A stretch of 64,000 nucleotides of DNA, from the NCBI GenBank assembly GCA_037176705.1, contig CM073893.1, positions 29,797,182-29,861,181 of the forward strand, in the 5' to 3' direction. Source of the DNA: Molossus alvarezi. Lineage: Eukaryota; Chordata; Mammalia; Chiroptera; Molossidae. A model generated the notes under the pieces. It was not told the origin of the DNA. It saw only the letters and a list, made by a program, of their open reading frames with translations, and searched no databases. Shown here piece after piece: positions 23,610 to 34,629 of this stretch (positions within the stretch are counted from its first letter, which is position 1; every line of letters starts with the position of its first letter). The translations under genes and the position numbers were made by a program.

Positions 23610-24235
23610 GGGGTATTAACTTTGTATTAGTTTTTATCACTTCTGTGACTTAAAGCAACACAATTTTGTTATCTTACATTTCTGTAGGTCAGAATTTGCA
23701 CATGGATATAATTGGTTAAAATTGATTTGTACTGCTGTTGTCATTTCTGGAGGCTCTGAGGATTCATTTCTTGCTCATTCAGGTTGATGGCAGAATTCAG
23801 TTCCTTGCTATTATGTGACCGAGGTTCCCATTTTTTTGCTGATATAAGCTCGAGCCTACTGCCAGTTTCTAGAGGCACCTACATTCCTTGAATTACGTCC
23901 TCTTCCTTCCATCTTCAAAACCAGTCTGGGCAGATCTCATCCTTGTGATGTTGCATCTCTAATACTTGTTTTTTTGTTGTTGTTTGTTTTTTTTAATTGA
24001 TTTTAGAGAGGGAGAGAGAGAGAAACGTTGATGAGGGAGAATATCAATTGGTCGCCTCCTGAATGCCCCACACTGAGAATTTTGGCCCATAACCTGGGCA
24101 TGTTGAACCGGTGATCTCCTGGTACATGGGTCAATGCTCAATCACTAAGCCATACCAGCTGGGCACATCTCTAATTCTTCTTCTGTCAGTCAGCCCTTCT
24201 GTCTGTGATCTCAGCCAGAAAAGATTCTCTGCTTT
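23610..24235 (-). repeat. Ancient interspersed repeat, interrupted by a SINE
   Basis: 'acttaaagcaacacaatttt', 'gttatcttacatttctgtag', 'tctggaggctctgaggattc' and 'cattccttgaattacgtcc' follow a widespread mammalian fossil repeat that I recall as LTR-like, perhaps of the MaLR/ERVL class, but I am not sure of the class. The strand is given by analogy only. A VES SINE splits it at 23,964-24,165. Confidence 0.4.
23964..24165 (-). mobile_element. VES SINE (minus)
   Basis: Minus-strand head at 'gcccagctggtatggcttag' (24,164), GA-rich body, T-rich tail at 23,970-23,995. Perfect duplication CATCTCTAAT at 23,954-23,963 and 24,166-24,175. Confidence 0.93.
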
Positions 24236-24239
24236 TTTT

Positions 24240-24490
24240 CAGTATTATTATTTTATTTTTAAAATTAAATGTATTGGGTGACACTGGTCAATAACATTGT
24301 ATAGATTTCAAGTGTACAATTCTATGATACATGATCTGTATTTTGCATCTTGTGCTCACCACCCAAAGTTGAATCTTCTTCTGTCACTATATATTTGATC
24401 CCTTTTATCCTTTACTAACTCTCATGCCCCTTTCCTCTCATAACCACTATACTGTTGTCTGTGTGAATACGTTTTTATTTATTTGTTTTT
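24240..24490 (-). mobile_element. L1 3'-UTR, 3' segment of a twin-primed insertion (minus)
   Basis: Reverse of the L1 3' end: 'gtattgggtgacactggtca', 'tttcaagtgtacaattctat' and 'ccactatactgttgtctgtg'. Together with the next segment it forms one insertion whose upstream part is inverted. Confidence 0.8.
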
Positions 24491-24509
24491 CTTATTTATT
24501 CATATTTTG

Positions 24510-24715
24510 CTTTCACTACTCAGCCATAAGAAAAATGAAATACTGCTATTTGCTACAACATGGATGGATCTTGAGAATATCATGCTAAGTGAACAACGTC
24601 AGAAAAAGTCAAGAATCATATCATTTCACTCATACATGGGATATAAAACTGAAACTCATAGACACAGACAACAGTACAGTGGTTACCAGCAGGAAGGGTG
24701 TGGAGGCTGGTAAAG
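24510..24715 (+). mobile_element. L1 ORF2 end and early 3'-UTR, inverted segment of the same insertion (+)
   Basis: 'acatggatggatcttgagaa', 'atcatgctaagtgaacaa', 'tcatacatgggatataaaac' and 'tacagtggttaccagcagg' are the last part of ORF2 and the proximal 3'-UTR in plus orientation. In an unrearranged L1 this lies just upstream of the block at 24,240-24,490. Confidence 0.8.
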
Positions 24716-24880
24716 GAGGTCACCAGTGATCCATTCCCTGTTGGGCCACATGCCCTGGTTGTGACCTTGATCAACAGTAGGGTGTGTGTAGGAGACAGCT
24801 GATCAGTGTTTCTCATCAATATTTCTATCTCTGTCTCTCTTTCTTCCTCTCTCTGAAATCAATAAAAACATTTAAAAAAT
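24716..24880 (+). mobile_element. VES SINE, 5'-truncated (+)
   Basis: Begins inside the head at 'gaggtcaccagtgatcc' and lacks the A-box part. It continues through 'ccacatgccctggttgtgac' to 'ctctgaaatcaataaaaac'. It is fused directly to the L1 segment before it. Confidence 0.85.
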
Positions 24881-24989
24881 TAATCAAATCATGAAAAAAA
24901 ATATTTTTAATTAGTTATATAGAAAAATAACCAGGTTAGGTATATATACACACATGTTTTTAATATATCATTAATATTCATCTTTAATA

Positions 24990-25207
24990 GCTTTCCTGGA
25001 TGGTGTGGCTCCGTGATTGAGCATCAACCCATGCACCAAGAAGTCGCTGGTTCGATTCTTGGTCAGGGCACATGCCCAGGTTGTGGGCCAAATCTCCAAT
25101 GTGGGGCATGCAGGAGGCAGCCAATCAAAGTTCTCTCTCATTGATGTTTCTATCTCTCTTTCTTTCTTTTTATCTCTCTCTCTAAAATCAATAAAGAAAA
25201 AAACGTA
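24990..25207 (+). mobile_element. VES SINE (+)
   Basis: Head 'gctttcctggatggtgtggc', B-box 'ctggttcgattctt', tail 'tctaaaatcaataaagaaaa'. Probable flanks TTAATATTCATCTTTAA / TTAATATTTCTTTTTAT. Confidence 0.92.
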
Positions 25208-26429
25208 TTTTAATATTTCTTTTTATTATGTTAAGCATTGCCTTTTAATATAGCATGCATATACACAACTGCATTTTAATATAACTTTGAACTAACAATT
25301 CTTTCATTCTATTGTTGCTGTGCCAATGTATAGTTGAATGGTCTAGTCAGGCTACATAGTGAGACTGACTCAGTTGCCTCATCAGTAAGATGCTTCCACT
25401 AGATAACATCCAAATGCTCTGTCATTCTATAATTTTTAAATTTCTGTGGAGCATTTTTTTTCCTGGCACCTCATTTTTTATTGAAACGGCACCTTGATGT
25501 AATAAATGAGGAAAAAATTGTGATTCATCTTTAAAGTACTATGTCAAATCATGACATTTCTTATGAATAAAAAAGAAACACTATTTTGTCTTATATCCTG
25601 TTGGTTGAGATTACATGTGACTATATAGATAATATGTGACTGTATATAATTACACATATGCAATGTAGACCATATGTTTATTTTCACATTATTAAAACAT
25701 TCCAATTTTATGAAATTATTGCTACAAAAAATTCTAAAAATATACTGACAGTTTACTTTAGGAGGTACATACATTTTTTAAACCTCACAATCTAGCATGT
25801 ATTATAACATTTTATAAACAAGTACATTAGTCAAAAATTAGGAAGATTGCCTGATTATTCATTGGAAAAATTTACTTTGGGGACATGTCTTATTGCCATT
25901 TTTAAATATTACACAGAGCAAATTGTATTATATATTATTTTCAATGACCAAAATTGTGACAATGTATAAAAATGTATGTTTATTTAATTTTAGTTTTTAT
26001 GGGTTACTATGAATGACATATTATTTTATAATACAAGTTTTTGTGTAATATTTGGCACTTATATTTAGTGATCCTTCATTGTGAACCTTCTCACAGAATT
26101 ATGAACTTTCTCAATATATATTTTTATTATTTCAAAGATGACTTAAAATTATATCCTACAAGAATATATGCTGTTGTGGGTAAGAAATATGAAGTCTCAG
26201 GAGGGTCTTTTGTTCTACTGCTATTATACAATACGAGCAAACTCATGCAGGTTTTCAGGGCTCACAAGTAATGTTCCTCCATTTAAATCAGTACTAATAT
26301 GCTAGTCAACATTACAGACTTAGTGATATTATTTTAACCAAAAGCTACCCAATATTGTATTTCATATATATTTTATATATATTATTTATTCCATATAATA
26401 ATGTCACTAACCAAACTAATAACATTGAG
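25208..26429. other. Intergenic sequence, nothing assigned
   Basis: AT-rich, no recognised repeat or exon. Frames of 76 codons at 25,544-25,774 (minus) and 26,041-26,271 (plus) are unremarkable. Confidence 0.45.
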
Positions 26430-26625
26430 CAGATAGTTAAGAGGATAGCTTTGTAATAAATCTGCCTTGTTGAATTCCCAACTCAATCACATAACAGCTC
26501 TCTAACTTCAGATAGCTCGACCTCTCTAAAGTTTAGTCATGGGACACCACATTTAAAAAGAAAAAAAAAAAACCCTCATAAACATTATATGTATGATTTA
26601 TATTAAGTCTCATATTAGTTTCATA
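26430..26625 (+). mobile_element. MIR remnant (+)
   Basis: 'gaggatagctttgtaataaa', 'ttgaattcccaactcaatca', then 'aacttcagatagctcgacct' and 'ctctaaagtttagtc' keep the order of the MIR core (loss of the conserved motif by drift, later part interrupted by an A-run). Confidence 0.5.
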
Positions 26626-27121
26626 ATAGAAGAAAATAAATTAGAAAAATATTTAAAAGCAACATGGACCTCAATAGAGCAGTTTTGGCATGAGATGTTT
26701 TCAAGTCCAAATGTCAGTCTCAGTAAATTGGTCACAGGGAATGTCTCAGGCTGTTCATGGTATTAGTTGCTAGTTATATTTGCTATTTTTAAGGTTGTTG
26801 GTTTATATTGAGCATAGTGTGGTTTGTAGAGACATCGTTTATGTTTGGTTCTTAGGAGAAGTATTCTGTAAGGCAAGAAATCACAACTGAGGCAGGCCAT
26901 GAGTTCATAGGAGTTTTGTGAGTTTTTCTGTCCTTGGATTTATCTTTGGAGAAAAGCAGATTTGGTCATTTCTTCATTACTTGCATGGGACAGAGGTAAG
27001 TAGAGATTGCTCCTGTTATACCATTGATTAGACGAGTAATTCATGCCTAGGCACATTCTCCCAGAGGATATTATGCTCATTATAAAAACAAACAAAAATT
27101 TTATATTTAAACAACTACATT
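26626..27121. other. Intergenic sequence, nothing assigned
   Basis: No recognisable feature. Confidence 0.45.
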
Positions 27122-27349
27122 TTATTTATTTATTTGTTTTTATCCTCACCCAAGAACATTTTTGCATTTATCTTCAGACATAGTGGGAGGGAGAGGGGGA
27201 TGGAGAGAGAGAAACATCAACTAGTTGCCACCCACACGACCTCTACCCCAACCCGTGCCAGGGACAAACTGCAACTGAGGTACATGCCCTTAGAGGACTC
27301 TCCAGTCTGCAGGATGACACTCTAACTGCTGAACCAAACCAGCCAGAGC
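27122..27349 (-). mobile_element. SINE, hairpin-tailed VES group, with internal deletion (minus)
   Basis: Minus strand: head at 'gctctggctggtttggttca' (27,349), 3' hairpin TTCTTGGGTGAGGATA, tail of TTTA/TTTG repeats at 27,120-27,140. The B-box region is shortened compared with other copies. Flanks TAAACAACTACATTTTAT / TAAACAGCTGCCCTTTAA are plausible duplications. Confidence 0.88.
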
Positions 27350-28688
27350 TAAACAGCTGCCCTTTAATATATTTCTTGAATCCATGAAAACAGAGAAAGC
27401 AATTGTGAAGTTTGTAAGTATAAGACTTGAAATACTCTGACAGAAAGCAAAACTAAACATTTGTCCTCATCAACAACATTTGAGTATAAGGTCGTGTCAT
27501 CACTAATGTTATTAAACATCATCTTTTGAAGCATGACAAATCATTTGAGCCAGTAATAGATACTAACCAGTAATAATAATAATGGTAGTAGTAGTAGTAG
27601 TTATAATAATATGTAATAGCCCAGCTGCTAATGGACAATCTTGTTTGCTTTATTACATTTAACAATGAAATATAAACACTTGGTTTGTATGAAATAATCA
27701 GGACAGAGATGGACAAGTAAAAAGCACACTCCACATGAACAGAGGTGGGTAGTTTTAAGCGATATCCCCATATTTCCTATTTGGTGCTCTAAAAACTCTG
27801 TGACATCTCTAGACTTCTAAGGTTCTTCTTAGAATTTTTCTTATATAATAAAAAAATAAAATTTGCTTTTACTTCTGACATCTCTGAGACTTAATTTGTG
27901 TGTGTATATACATCTGTGAGGACATTACACTGTTGTGCTTGTTAATAACATTTGTTACAGGATTGGTGTAGGTGCTGTCAAAATATTCTTTGCAAAAAGT
28001 TAAGAACTTTACTGTCACATCTATCATGTGTTGGAGATTTCTTTATCTCTTTAATGAGGAAATCAGTAAGATAATACATCTGGTTCCAAGGAGAATATTA
28101 AGACTGGTTTATTTAGACAGTGACAAAAAAAAATGCTGAAATAAGATTTCCAAGTTAGATAATAAATTGTTTCATTTTCCATAGACAATAAACCATAACA
28201 TTTGGAGTTATCCTTTGCATTTTTAAAAGTCTTTTAGAATATTTCATTGTAATGTCTGAGAATGACTTTGAAAGACGCACAGTAATTTTTCGGCCATATT
28301 CCACATTTTAAATAATTTAAATAATTTATCTCAATAGTATATTTAACCTCCATAGTTCCAGCTATGATGTTTGAAAGTTTTTCTGATTTCTGAGGTTGAA
28401 AAAGAAATGTCTCATACCTGCATTGCATAAACTTTAGAAATCCTCCGTTTTTTGTTTTTGTTTTTACTGAGATACTAGCGTCTATCACTCTGTAAGTTTC
28501 CTCTGACTGTTATTCCCTATCAGTATTTCTGTTCCTTACACGAGATATTCTCTTGCTAAGTAAAACGCCTTACTCTTCAGTCATCACACCACAAGGGATT
28601 CACAATATGTGGATTTTTTTAATAGGGGTGCACATATTCTTTCGAATTAGTGTGTTGGGTTCCTTTGGATACATTCCGTGGAGATATT
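27350..28688. other. Intergenic sequence with a small TAA/TAG repeat
   Basis: Contains a TAA/TAG trinucleotide stretch at 27,572-27,612. Otherwise unrecognised. The 84-codon minus frame at 28,234-28,488 has no family signature. Confidence 0.45.
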
Positions 28689-28921
28689 CTTTTTTTTTAT
28701 CCTCACCTGAGGACATTTTTCCATTTTTTGTTCAGCTAGAGCGGGAAGGAGAGAAAGAGAAACATCAATGTAAAAGGGACACATCCAGTGGCTGCCACCC
28801 ACACGATCCAACCATGGCCAGGGACAAACTGCAACCGAGGTACATGCCCTTAGTGGGAACCAAACCCGGTCTCTCTGGACTGCAGGCCGATGCTCTAACC
28901 ATTGACCCAAACTGGCCAGGG
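28689..28921 (-). mobile_element. SINE, hairpin-tailed VES group (minus)
   Basis: Minus-strand head at 'gccctggccagtttgggtca' (28,921), hairpin TCCTCAGGTGAGGA, poly(A) seen as T9 at 28,690. The 149-codon plus frame at 28,553-29,002 runs straight through it and is not a gene. Confidence 0.92.
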
Positions 28922-29009
28922 CCACAGACAGGTATTCTTTACATGACAATTTTTCTTGAACGTTGTTTGCTCTTGGTGAATGTTTTAAGTGGATTAAAGT
29001 AATTAAAGG

Positions 29010-29135
29010 TGCTGGCTCTGAAACAAGGACCTTTTACCTCTCAGTGTGGTCGTGAGAATTAAGTTAGTTCACACACTAAGCACTTAAGAAGGAGCCTGGC
29101 AGAGAAAATATTGTTTTGTTGTAGTTGTTATTATC
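29010..29135 (+). mobile_element. MIR remnant, 3' half (+)
   Basis: 'gtggtcgtgagaattaagtt', 'actaagcacttaagaaggag' and 'cctggcagagaaaatattg' followed by 'gttattatcag' match the 3' half of MIR in order. Confidence 0.6.
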
Positions 29136-29481
29136 AGACATAACAGGGACATGATTGCCCACTACTGTTCTGAAAATATTATATAAATAAAAAATAAGAA
29201 ATAGGTGTCCTTATTTTTATAGAAAATATAAATGGTGATAGGTTATGCTCCATTTCATGAAAGAAAAGAAATGAAAGGGCATGTGGCTGAAAACGCAGGC
29301 ATGCAGTGGGCCGCGGACAGGGGCTTATGAGCAGGAAGGGAATGTATGGGGGGCAGGAAACGGAGAGGGAAACTTCCAACGACTGATTTAGAAAAGATGC
29401 AGACTCAGAAAGCCAGATAAGCTTCATATGTGTTGTAAATTAATTCTTTATAGGAAATATAAGTTTAAAATGTTATGCACA
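29136..29481. other. Intergenic sequence, nothing assigned
   Basis: No recognisable feature. A GC-richer patch lies at 29,280-29,380. Confidence 0.45.
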
Positions 29482-29708
29482 GCCCGGCCAGTGTGGCTCA
29501 GTGGTTGAGCGTTGACCCATGCTCCAAGAAGTACCGGTTTGATTCCCAGTTAGGAAACATGCCCAGGTTATGGGTCCGATCCCCAGTTGGGGGCATGCAG
29601 GAGGTGGCCAATTGATGTTCTCTCTCATTGATGTTTCTATCTCTGTCTCCCTCTCCTTGCCTCTTTCTCTAAAATCAATAAATAAAAAATAAATGTTTTT
29701 AAATAAAT
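29482..29708 (+). mobile_element. VES SINE (+)
   Basis: Head GCCCGGCCAGTGTGGCTCAG, B-box 'ccggtttgattccc', tail 'ctctaaaatcaataaataaa'. Near-perfect duplication AAAATGTTATGCACA / AAAATGTTATTCACA. Confidence 0.95.
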
Positions 29709-30999
29709 AAAATGTTATTCACAAATTTGTGTTCTGGCTTGTTCTTAATGTTTTTGCTTTTATATGAGTAGTTGGTGCAGACAAATACAAAGAGGAAAAA
29801 CAAAAAACATGCTGGCAACACAGACTAATATTTGTCAAAATATTTACTCTTAAGACAGTCTTACTAAAATCTAATTCTTCACTTTAGGGGAAAAAAAATC
29901 TATTATATGGCAAGAATGAAGGTGCTTTTTCCTTTCCCAATAATTGCTTTAAACAAGATGTTTTCTTAAAATTCTCCTATCTCCCTGAATTGTGCTCAGT
30001 TTGAATTTTCTATAGTATTGACCACTGCTAAGTTATAATATAGAAATAAGCATTACCCTTTTCTTCCCATTCTTTAAGGTGGACTTGCTAAAAAATAAAA
30101 AGAAACAAAAGTCATAACCCTAAAATCCACTCCATGGAAAGTAATGTCATTAGATCATTATCACAGTTCTTTTCACTGTGCTAAATGAGCTGAACCTTTC
30201 TAAACAAAAAAGTCTGTGTTCTTTAATAAGGCATAACTGGGAAGCGTGAGCTGCTGCCTGCTGCTTCTCAGCGAGATGTCCTCTGTCCTCCTTGTGTTTT
30301 TTCATGTCATTATCAGACACTTGGATTTGCTCTCCCTTCAGAACCTCGAGAAACCAGTTAGAATTAATTTGATGTATCTGCTTTATAGAGCTAACTGTCT
30401 TATTAAATATAGTGTATCAAAATGGAAACCCCTCATTTTCAACTCTTCTTTCTGTCTGAATTTCTACAATATTGATTTACTTTATTGTTGAACCTATTTA
30501 AAGAGCATGTGATAAGAATGATACACATGCGCCATTGGCATCCGGTCTAATTTCACAATTGTTTCTGAAGCAGCACTGGGTGTCTGAATCATCCTATTTA
30601 AGTTTGTCTCCTGATACAAATATAGTAAAAATTTTAACAATTCAAATGAAGAATTTGGGGGTATTTTTTTTTTCTTGATTGGCTAAATTAGGTGAACTAG
30701 AGGTGTCTTTTCACAACCTCTTTAAAACAATCTTAATTTTAATATGTAGGAGAGACAAAATTTGTATTAAATATGTTTTCTGAGTAACAGAATAGGCAAC
30801 TGACCCTAAAATGCACAGAATCATGCTAAAATCATGAGCACATCATGCCTTGCTATGGAGAACAAGTTGCAGTTGCACAATGCATCGAATCCTTCTTTTG
30901 CATACATTCTTCCATTCTCACTTTATAAGGCAGTGCAGCAAACACTTCCACCATTGCACAAAAGCTGAGGCTCAGGCTAGTTGTCACTTCACCTTTACA
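29709..30999. other. Apparently unique sequence, nothing assigned
   Basis: Unlike its surroundings, 30,230-30,620 has retained CpGs, mixed composition and no repeat landmarks, so it could be a conserved non-coding element. No coding evidence: the frame at 30,246-30,491 lacks a recognisable domain. Confidence 0.35.
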
Positions 31000-31160
31000 A
31001 TGCATGAGAATAATCTAGAGAATGTTATAAAAATACAAATGCCTGTTCACCCCTAAGACCAGCTGAAGGAAAATCTCTGGCTTTGCACATTTCAATAATC
31101 TCCCTAACCAATCCTCGAGTCCGATGGGCAGCCACTGTTTAAACTGTGGTTTTAGGCTGA
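31000..31160 (+). mobile_element. MER5-like hAT-Charlie fossil (+)
   Basis: 'agaatgttataaaaatacaa', 'cacccctaagaccagctgaa' and 'gatgggcagccactgtttaa' follow the order of the MER5A/B consensus (internal 'ccccagagattctgattcag', end 'ggaccacactttgagaa'). Highly decayed; moderate support only. Confidence 0.4.
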
Positions 31161-31361
31161 GTGTAAGCACTCTGCTGTAACGCAATGGGCATTAGTGTGG
31201 CGCAGTGAGCTTGGCGGTGCATGAGTGAGGGGAATCGGACTCATCTGCTCCGGAGTATTCCTGAGGTGTGGGCACTTAAAGACCCAGTTAAGTCTCCTTG
31301 CATTCATGACAGATAGGCTGTATTAAATAGTCCTTTACTGTGACTTTGAGAAAGTAGAAAG

Positions 31362-31603
31362 GACCCTGGCTGGTTTGGCTCAGCAGTTAGAGCATCTCCC
31401 GCCACCAATGAGTGGTGGGTTCTATTCTGGTCATGGGTAGTATCTCAGTTGCGGTTCTTCCTGGCCTTGACTGGGGTCATGAGGGAGGAAACCAGTCCAT
31501 GTGTCTCTCTCAAGTCAATGTTTCTCTCTCTCTCCCTCCCTCCCACTCTGTCTGAAAGAAAAATAAAAAAATACTCACAAGCGAGTATTAAAAAAAGAAG
31601 AAA
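31362..31603 (+). mobile_element. SINE, hairpin-tailed VES group, diverged (+)
   Basis: Head 'accctggctggtttggctca', CT-rich body, end AATACTC-ACAAGC-GAGTATT, a perfect 7-bp stem that differs from the usual TCCTC/GAGGA stem by paired changes. Duplication GAAAGTAGAAAGGA / GAAAATAGAAAGGA. Confidence 0.92.
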
Positions 31604-32906
31604 ATAGAAAGGAAACCAGGAAGGGAAAGTGTTACCTTGGGAAGTGTCATCAACATCCCTCAAATTCCTGTCTCTTTGGCTTAAGGAGAACATACAGAAC
31701 CTCTGAGATACTTAATTTAAACAACCCCAAACCTGTCACAGTCAGAAGAGAGCCCAAAGGATGACACAATCTAGGGGACTAGTAGACCTTAAACTTGATA
31801 ATGGGAGTGAAGGTGGAAACGTCTTCTCCATGGGTCTGAAGCATACAGCTTCTTTTTTATTTCTTCATTGTGTATTCTGTCTTGCTTGGAGACAGAGCTA
31901 ATTTAGGTAATTTGAAAAGAAATTTTGAGTAATATGATTCAACACTATGGGTCAATATGCATTATTTCAAGTTTGATTCAAGTCTGGATAAAATAAATTT
32001 TAAAAGGACTGTTTACATTTATTGTCATGAAATATAACATAAAAATACACTAATCTCCAATACCCTGGAGACAGCATGTCCTCCTTTCATCTTGCTTTTC
32101 TAGCCCTATGGCCTCTGAATTATAACTCAAAGTTCTATTTTTTAAAAAATCACAACTCTTCTATGGTTGAGAAATTATATCTTGTATAAAGATCCCATTT
32201 TAGAGGTCTGATTTTGAGTTCAGATAAGTGAGCACAGAGCATTGCCTCTGCAATTGGAGATTTACAAGATAGCAGGTAATACACGCCTGGCAATCTAAAC
32301 GCAAAGTCTAAAACATCCAGATATTAACCATAGTAATCACCTAACTTCAGCTCACAGCATTTTGTTTTTGTTGTTGTTTTGCTTTTGTTTGTTTGTTTTC
32401 TATATTTTCTCATCCCAGATTTACACAGATATTTAAATGTTTTCTTTAAACCACGCCTTAGGCTGGAGAAGATTTTTTTATTGTGGATAGGAGCAAAACA
32501 TTTAGATTTATTTGATGCTAGTGTGATCAAAATCGATGTACTTAGACTTTACAATGTTAATAAATAGTGTTTTGACTCAGACTGCACTGACACAAGACAT
32601 TTTATAAATGTAAATATATTTGGAACAATGGAGTTTTGGCATAGTGAGCTTGTTCTTTGAAAATATAAGATAAAGATTCATGAGTATTGAGTGTATACTT
32701 TTCTAGGAGAACACAGAAAGCTAATATCATTACTGTTGCTAAGTAGTTTATAGGAGAAACTAGAGAATTGTAACTTCCAGGAACACAGAAATTGTATCTG
32801 TTAACAGTTGTACTTCAGCACCTAGGAGATAATAAATAATGAAGAAATATAATTGATTGAATGATTGTGACTATAGGGATGGGCTCGTCTCCAGATGAAA
32901 AAATTG
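31604..32906. other. Intergenic sequence, nothing assigned
   Basis: No recognised repeat or exon. Contains a GTTT-rich stretch at 32,362-32,400. Confidence 0.45.
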
Positions 32907-32919
32907 AAATCTATCTTAA

Positions 32920-33152
32920 GCCCTGGTCTGTGTGGCTCACTGGATAGAGCATCTGCACATGCACCGAATGGCTGCAGGTTCAATTCCCATCAAGGGTACA
33001 TGCCTGGGTTGCTGGTTTGGTCCCTGGTCTCTGTTGGGTTACGTGCAGGAGGCAATCAATCGATGTGTCTCTCTCATATAGATGTTTCTCCTTCTCTCTC
33101 TCTCTCTCTCCCCCCCCACTCCCTCCCTCCCTTCAACTCCAAAAAAATTAAT
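32920..33152 (+). mobile_element. VES SINE, 5' part of an interrupted copy (+)
   Basis: Head GCCCTGGTCTGTGTGGCTCA, B-box 'caggttcaattccc', CT-rich body to 'actccaaaaaaattaat'. Its hairpin tail ATCCT-CAGGTA-AGGAT is found at 39,651-39,670, beyond L1-A. The target-site duplication AAATCTATCTTAA (32,907-32,919) has its partner AAATCTGTCTTAA at 39,691-39,703. The element was therefore split by later insertions. Confidence 0.88.
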
Positions 33153-33231
33153 GGAGAAATCCCAAGAGAGTCCTTTCTCTCCTCCTGCACTGTCCGTACA
33201 GTGTAAAGAATTTTGAGGAGGAAAAGAGGAT
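33153..33231. repeat. Short imperfect inverted repeat inside the split SINE
   Basis: About 80 bp that belong neither to the SINE nor to L1-A. They contain the palindrome CACTGTCCGTACAGTG and flanking partly complementary CTCCTC / GAGGAG arms. Copies of AAAAAAATTAAT lie on both sides (33,141 and 33,521), so it may be a separate small insertion. Confidence 0.45.
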
Positions 33232-33290
33232 TTTTTTTTTTTTTGTCCTCACCCGAGGACATTTTTCCATTTTTTGTTCAGATAGAGCGG

Positions 33291-33348
<58 letters not shown>

Positions 33349-33507
33349 CATCGATGTAAAGGGACACATCGAGTGGCTGCCACCCGCACGACCAACCAGG
33401 GCCGGGGACAAACTGCAACCGAGGTACATGCCCTTAGCGGGAACCGAACCCGGGTCTCTCTGTACCGGAGGTCAACGCTCCAACCGCTGAGCCAAACCGG
33501 CCAGGGC
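33232..33507 (-). mobile_element. SINE, hairpin-tailed VES group, young copy (minus)
   Basis: Minus-strand head GCCCTGGCCGGTTTGGCTCA (33,507), 3' hairpin TCCTCGGGTGAGGA, a (GA)26 microsatellite at 33,294-33,346. Perfect duplication AAAGAGGATTTTT on both sides. Confidence 0.95.
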
Positions 33508-33756
33508 AAAGAGGATTTTTAAAAAAATTAATGAGATGGAAAAAATGGCGGCGGAGTGAATGGAAGCTACACAGATCATCTTCCAAGACCAAACTGGAAT
33601 TACAACAAAAATAAAGACAAATAATCAGGAAAAGGCCACCAAAAAGCAGCTTGGAGGACCACATAACCAGGGACACTGACTCAATCCTGGTAGGCTTGCA
33701 AAGACACGAAAGCGGGCTGGGAGCCCACGGTCTGCAGAGGAATGGGCTGTGAGCTG

Positions 33757-34045
33757 CAGCGGCCACGGCTGGGAGCTGCTCCCTCGGCTGGGACCTGCTG
33801 CGACCTCGGCTGGGACCTGCATCGGCGTCGGCTGGGAGCTGTGGCCTCGGCTGGGAGCTGTGGCCTCGGCTGGGACCTGTGGCACCATTGGCTGGAAGCT
33901 GCGGTGGCCTCCACTGGGACTTGCGGCCTTGGCTGGGAGCTGCGCCCTCAACTAGAAGCTGTGCCTTAGGCTGGGAGTTGCGGCGGACTTGGCTGGGAGT
34001 GACAGCCTTAGCTGGGAGCAGTGCCCTTAGCTGGGAGTGGTGCCC
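33757..34045 (+). repeat. L1-A 5'-UTR tandem repeats
   Basis: About 13 GC-rich, imperfect units of 18-25 bp built around CTGGGAGCTG / CTGGGACCTG separated by CGGCCT-type spacers. They occupy the place where L1-B has about 105-bp units, so they are likely part of the L1 promoter region. Confidence 0.9.
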
Positions 34046-34629
34046 ACAGGTTACACACCCAAGCGGCTCCACAGCACAGAGCCAGGACAGAGGCTAAAAT
34101 AGCAGAAGTCACATACCTTGGGCTCTGGCAGAAGGAGGGCACACTGGACTAGAACAGTGTGGGGACACTCAGGATTTTGAGGGTGCTTAGATTTCTTGCT
34201 GAGTTGCATCCACGCAGGACTGTGGTCATCTTACTCTTTCCCAGGGTCCTGGGGAGAGGTGACTGCCCCTCCCTCGGAGATTCAACTTCACCCAGTGACC
34301 ACTGAAGTGCTAAATGAGGCCCATTATCAACCAGTATCTGCCCCACCCTCTGGAAATCCTCTTACATTGAGCACCTGAGGGAGTTTCTCATTCAACTCAG
34401 AAACCAAGGTTCTTCAGGTGACCACTACTAATAGCCTCCAGGCAAAAAGCTAGAGGAAAACTGTATCCCTGGGCTAGCAACTCTAACCAGGAAAGTAAGA
34501 CTTTACAGTGGTGATTAACTTGGGTACTCCCTGCCTCATCCAAAACCAGGAGAGGGAGGGACACACAGCAAAACACCAACACTCACAGGGAAAATGTGGC
34601 AGACTCCGAAGCACACTGTGATATCCAAA

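Noticed and set aside
28553..29002. 149-codon plus-strand frame
   Set aside because: Crosses a minus-strand SINE from unrelated flank to unrelated flank; no family resemblance.
33233..33509. Tandem GA and repeated SINE blocks considered as a CRISPR-like or satellite array
   Set aside because: They are dispersed SINEs with own duplications in both orientations; no regular repeat-spacer order anywhere in the window.
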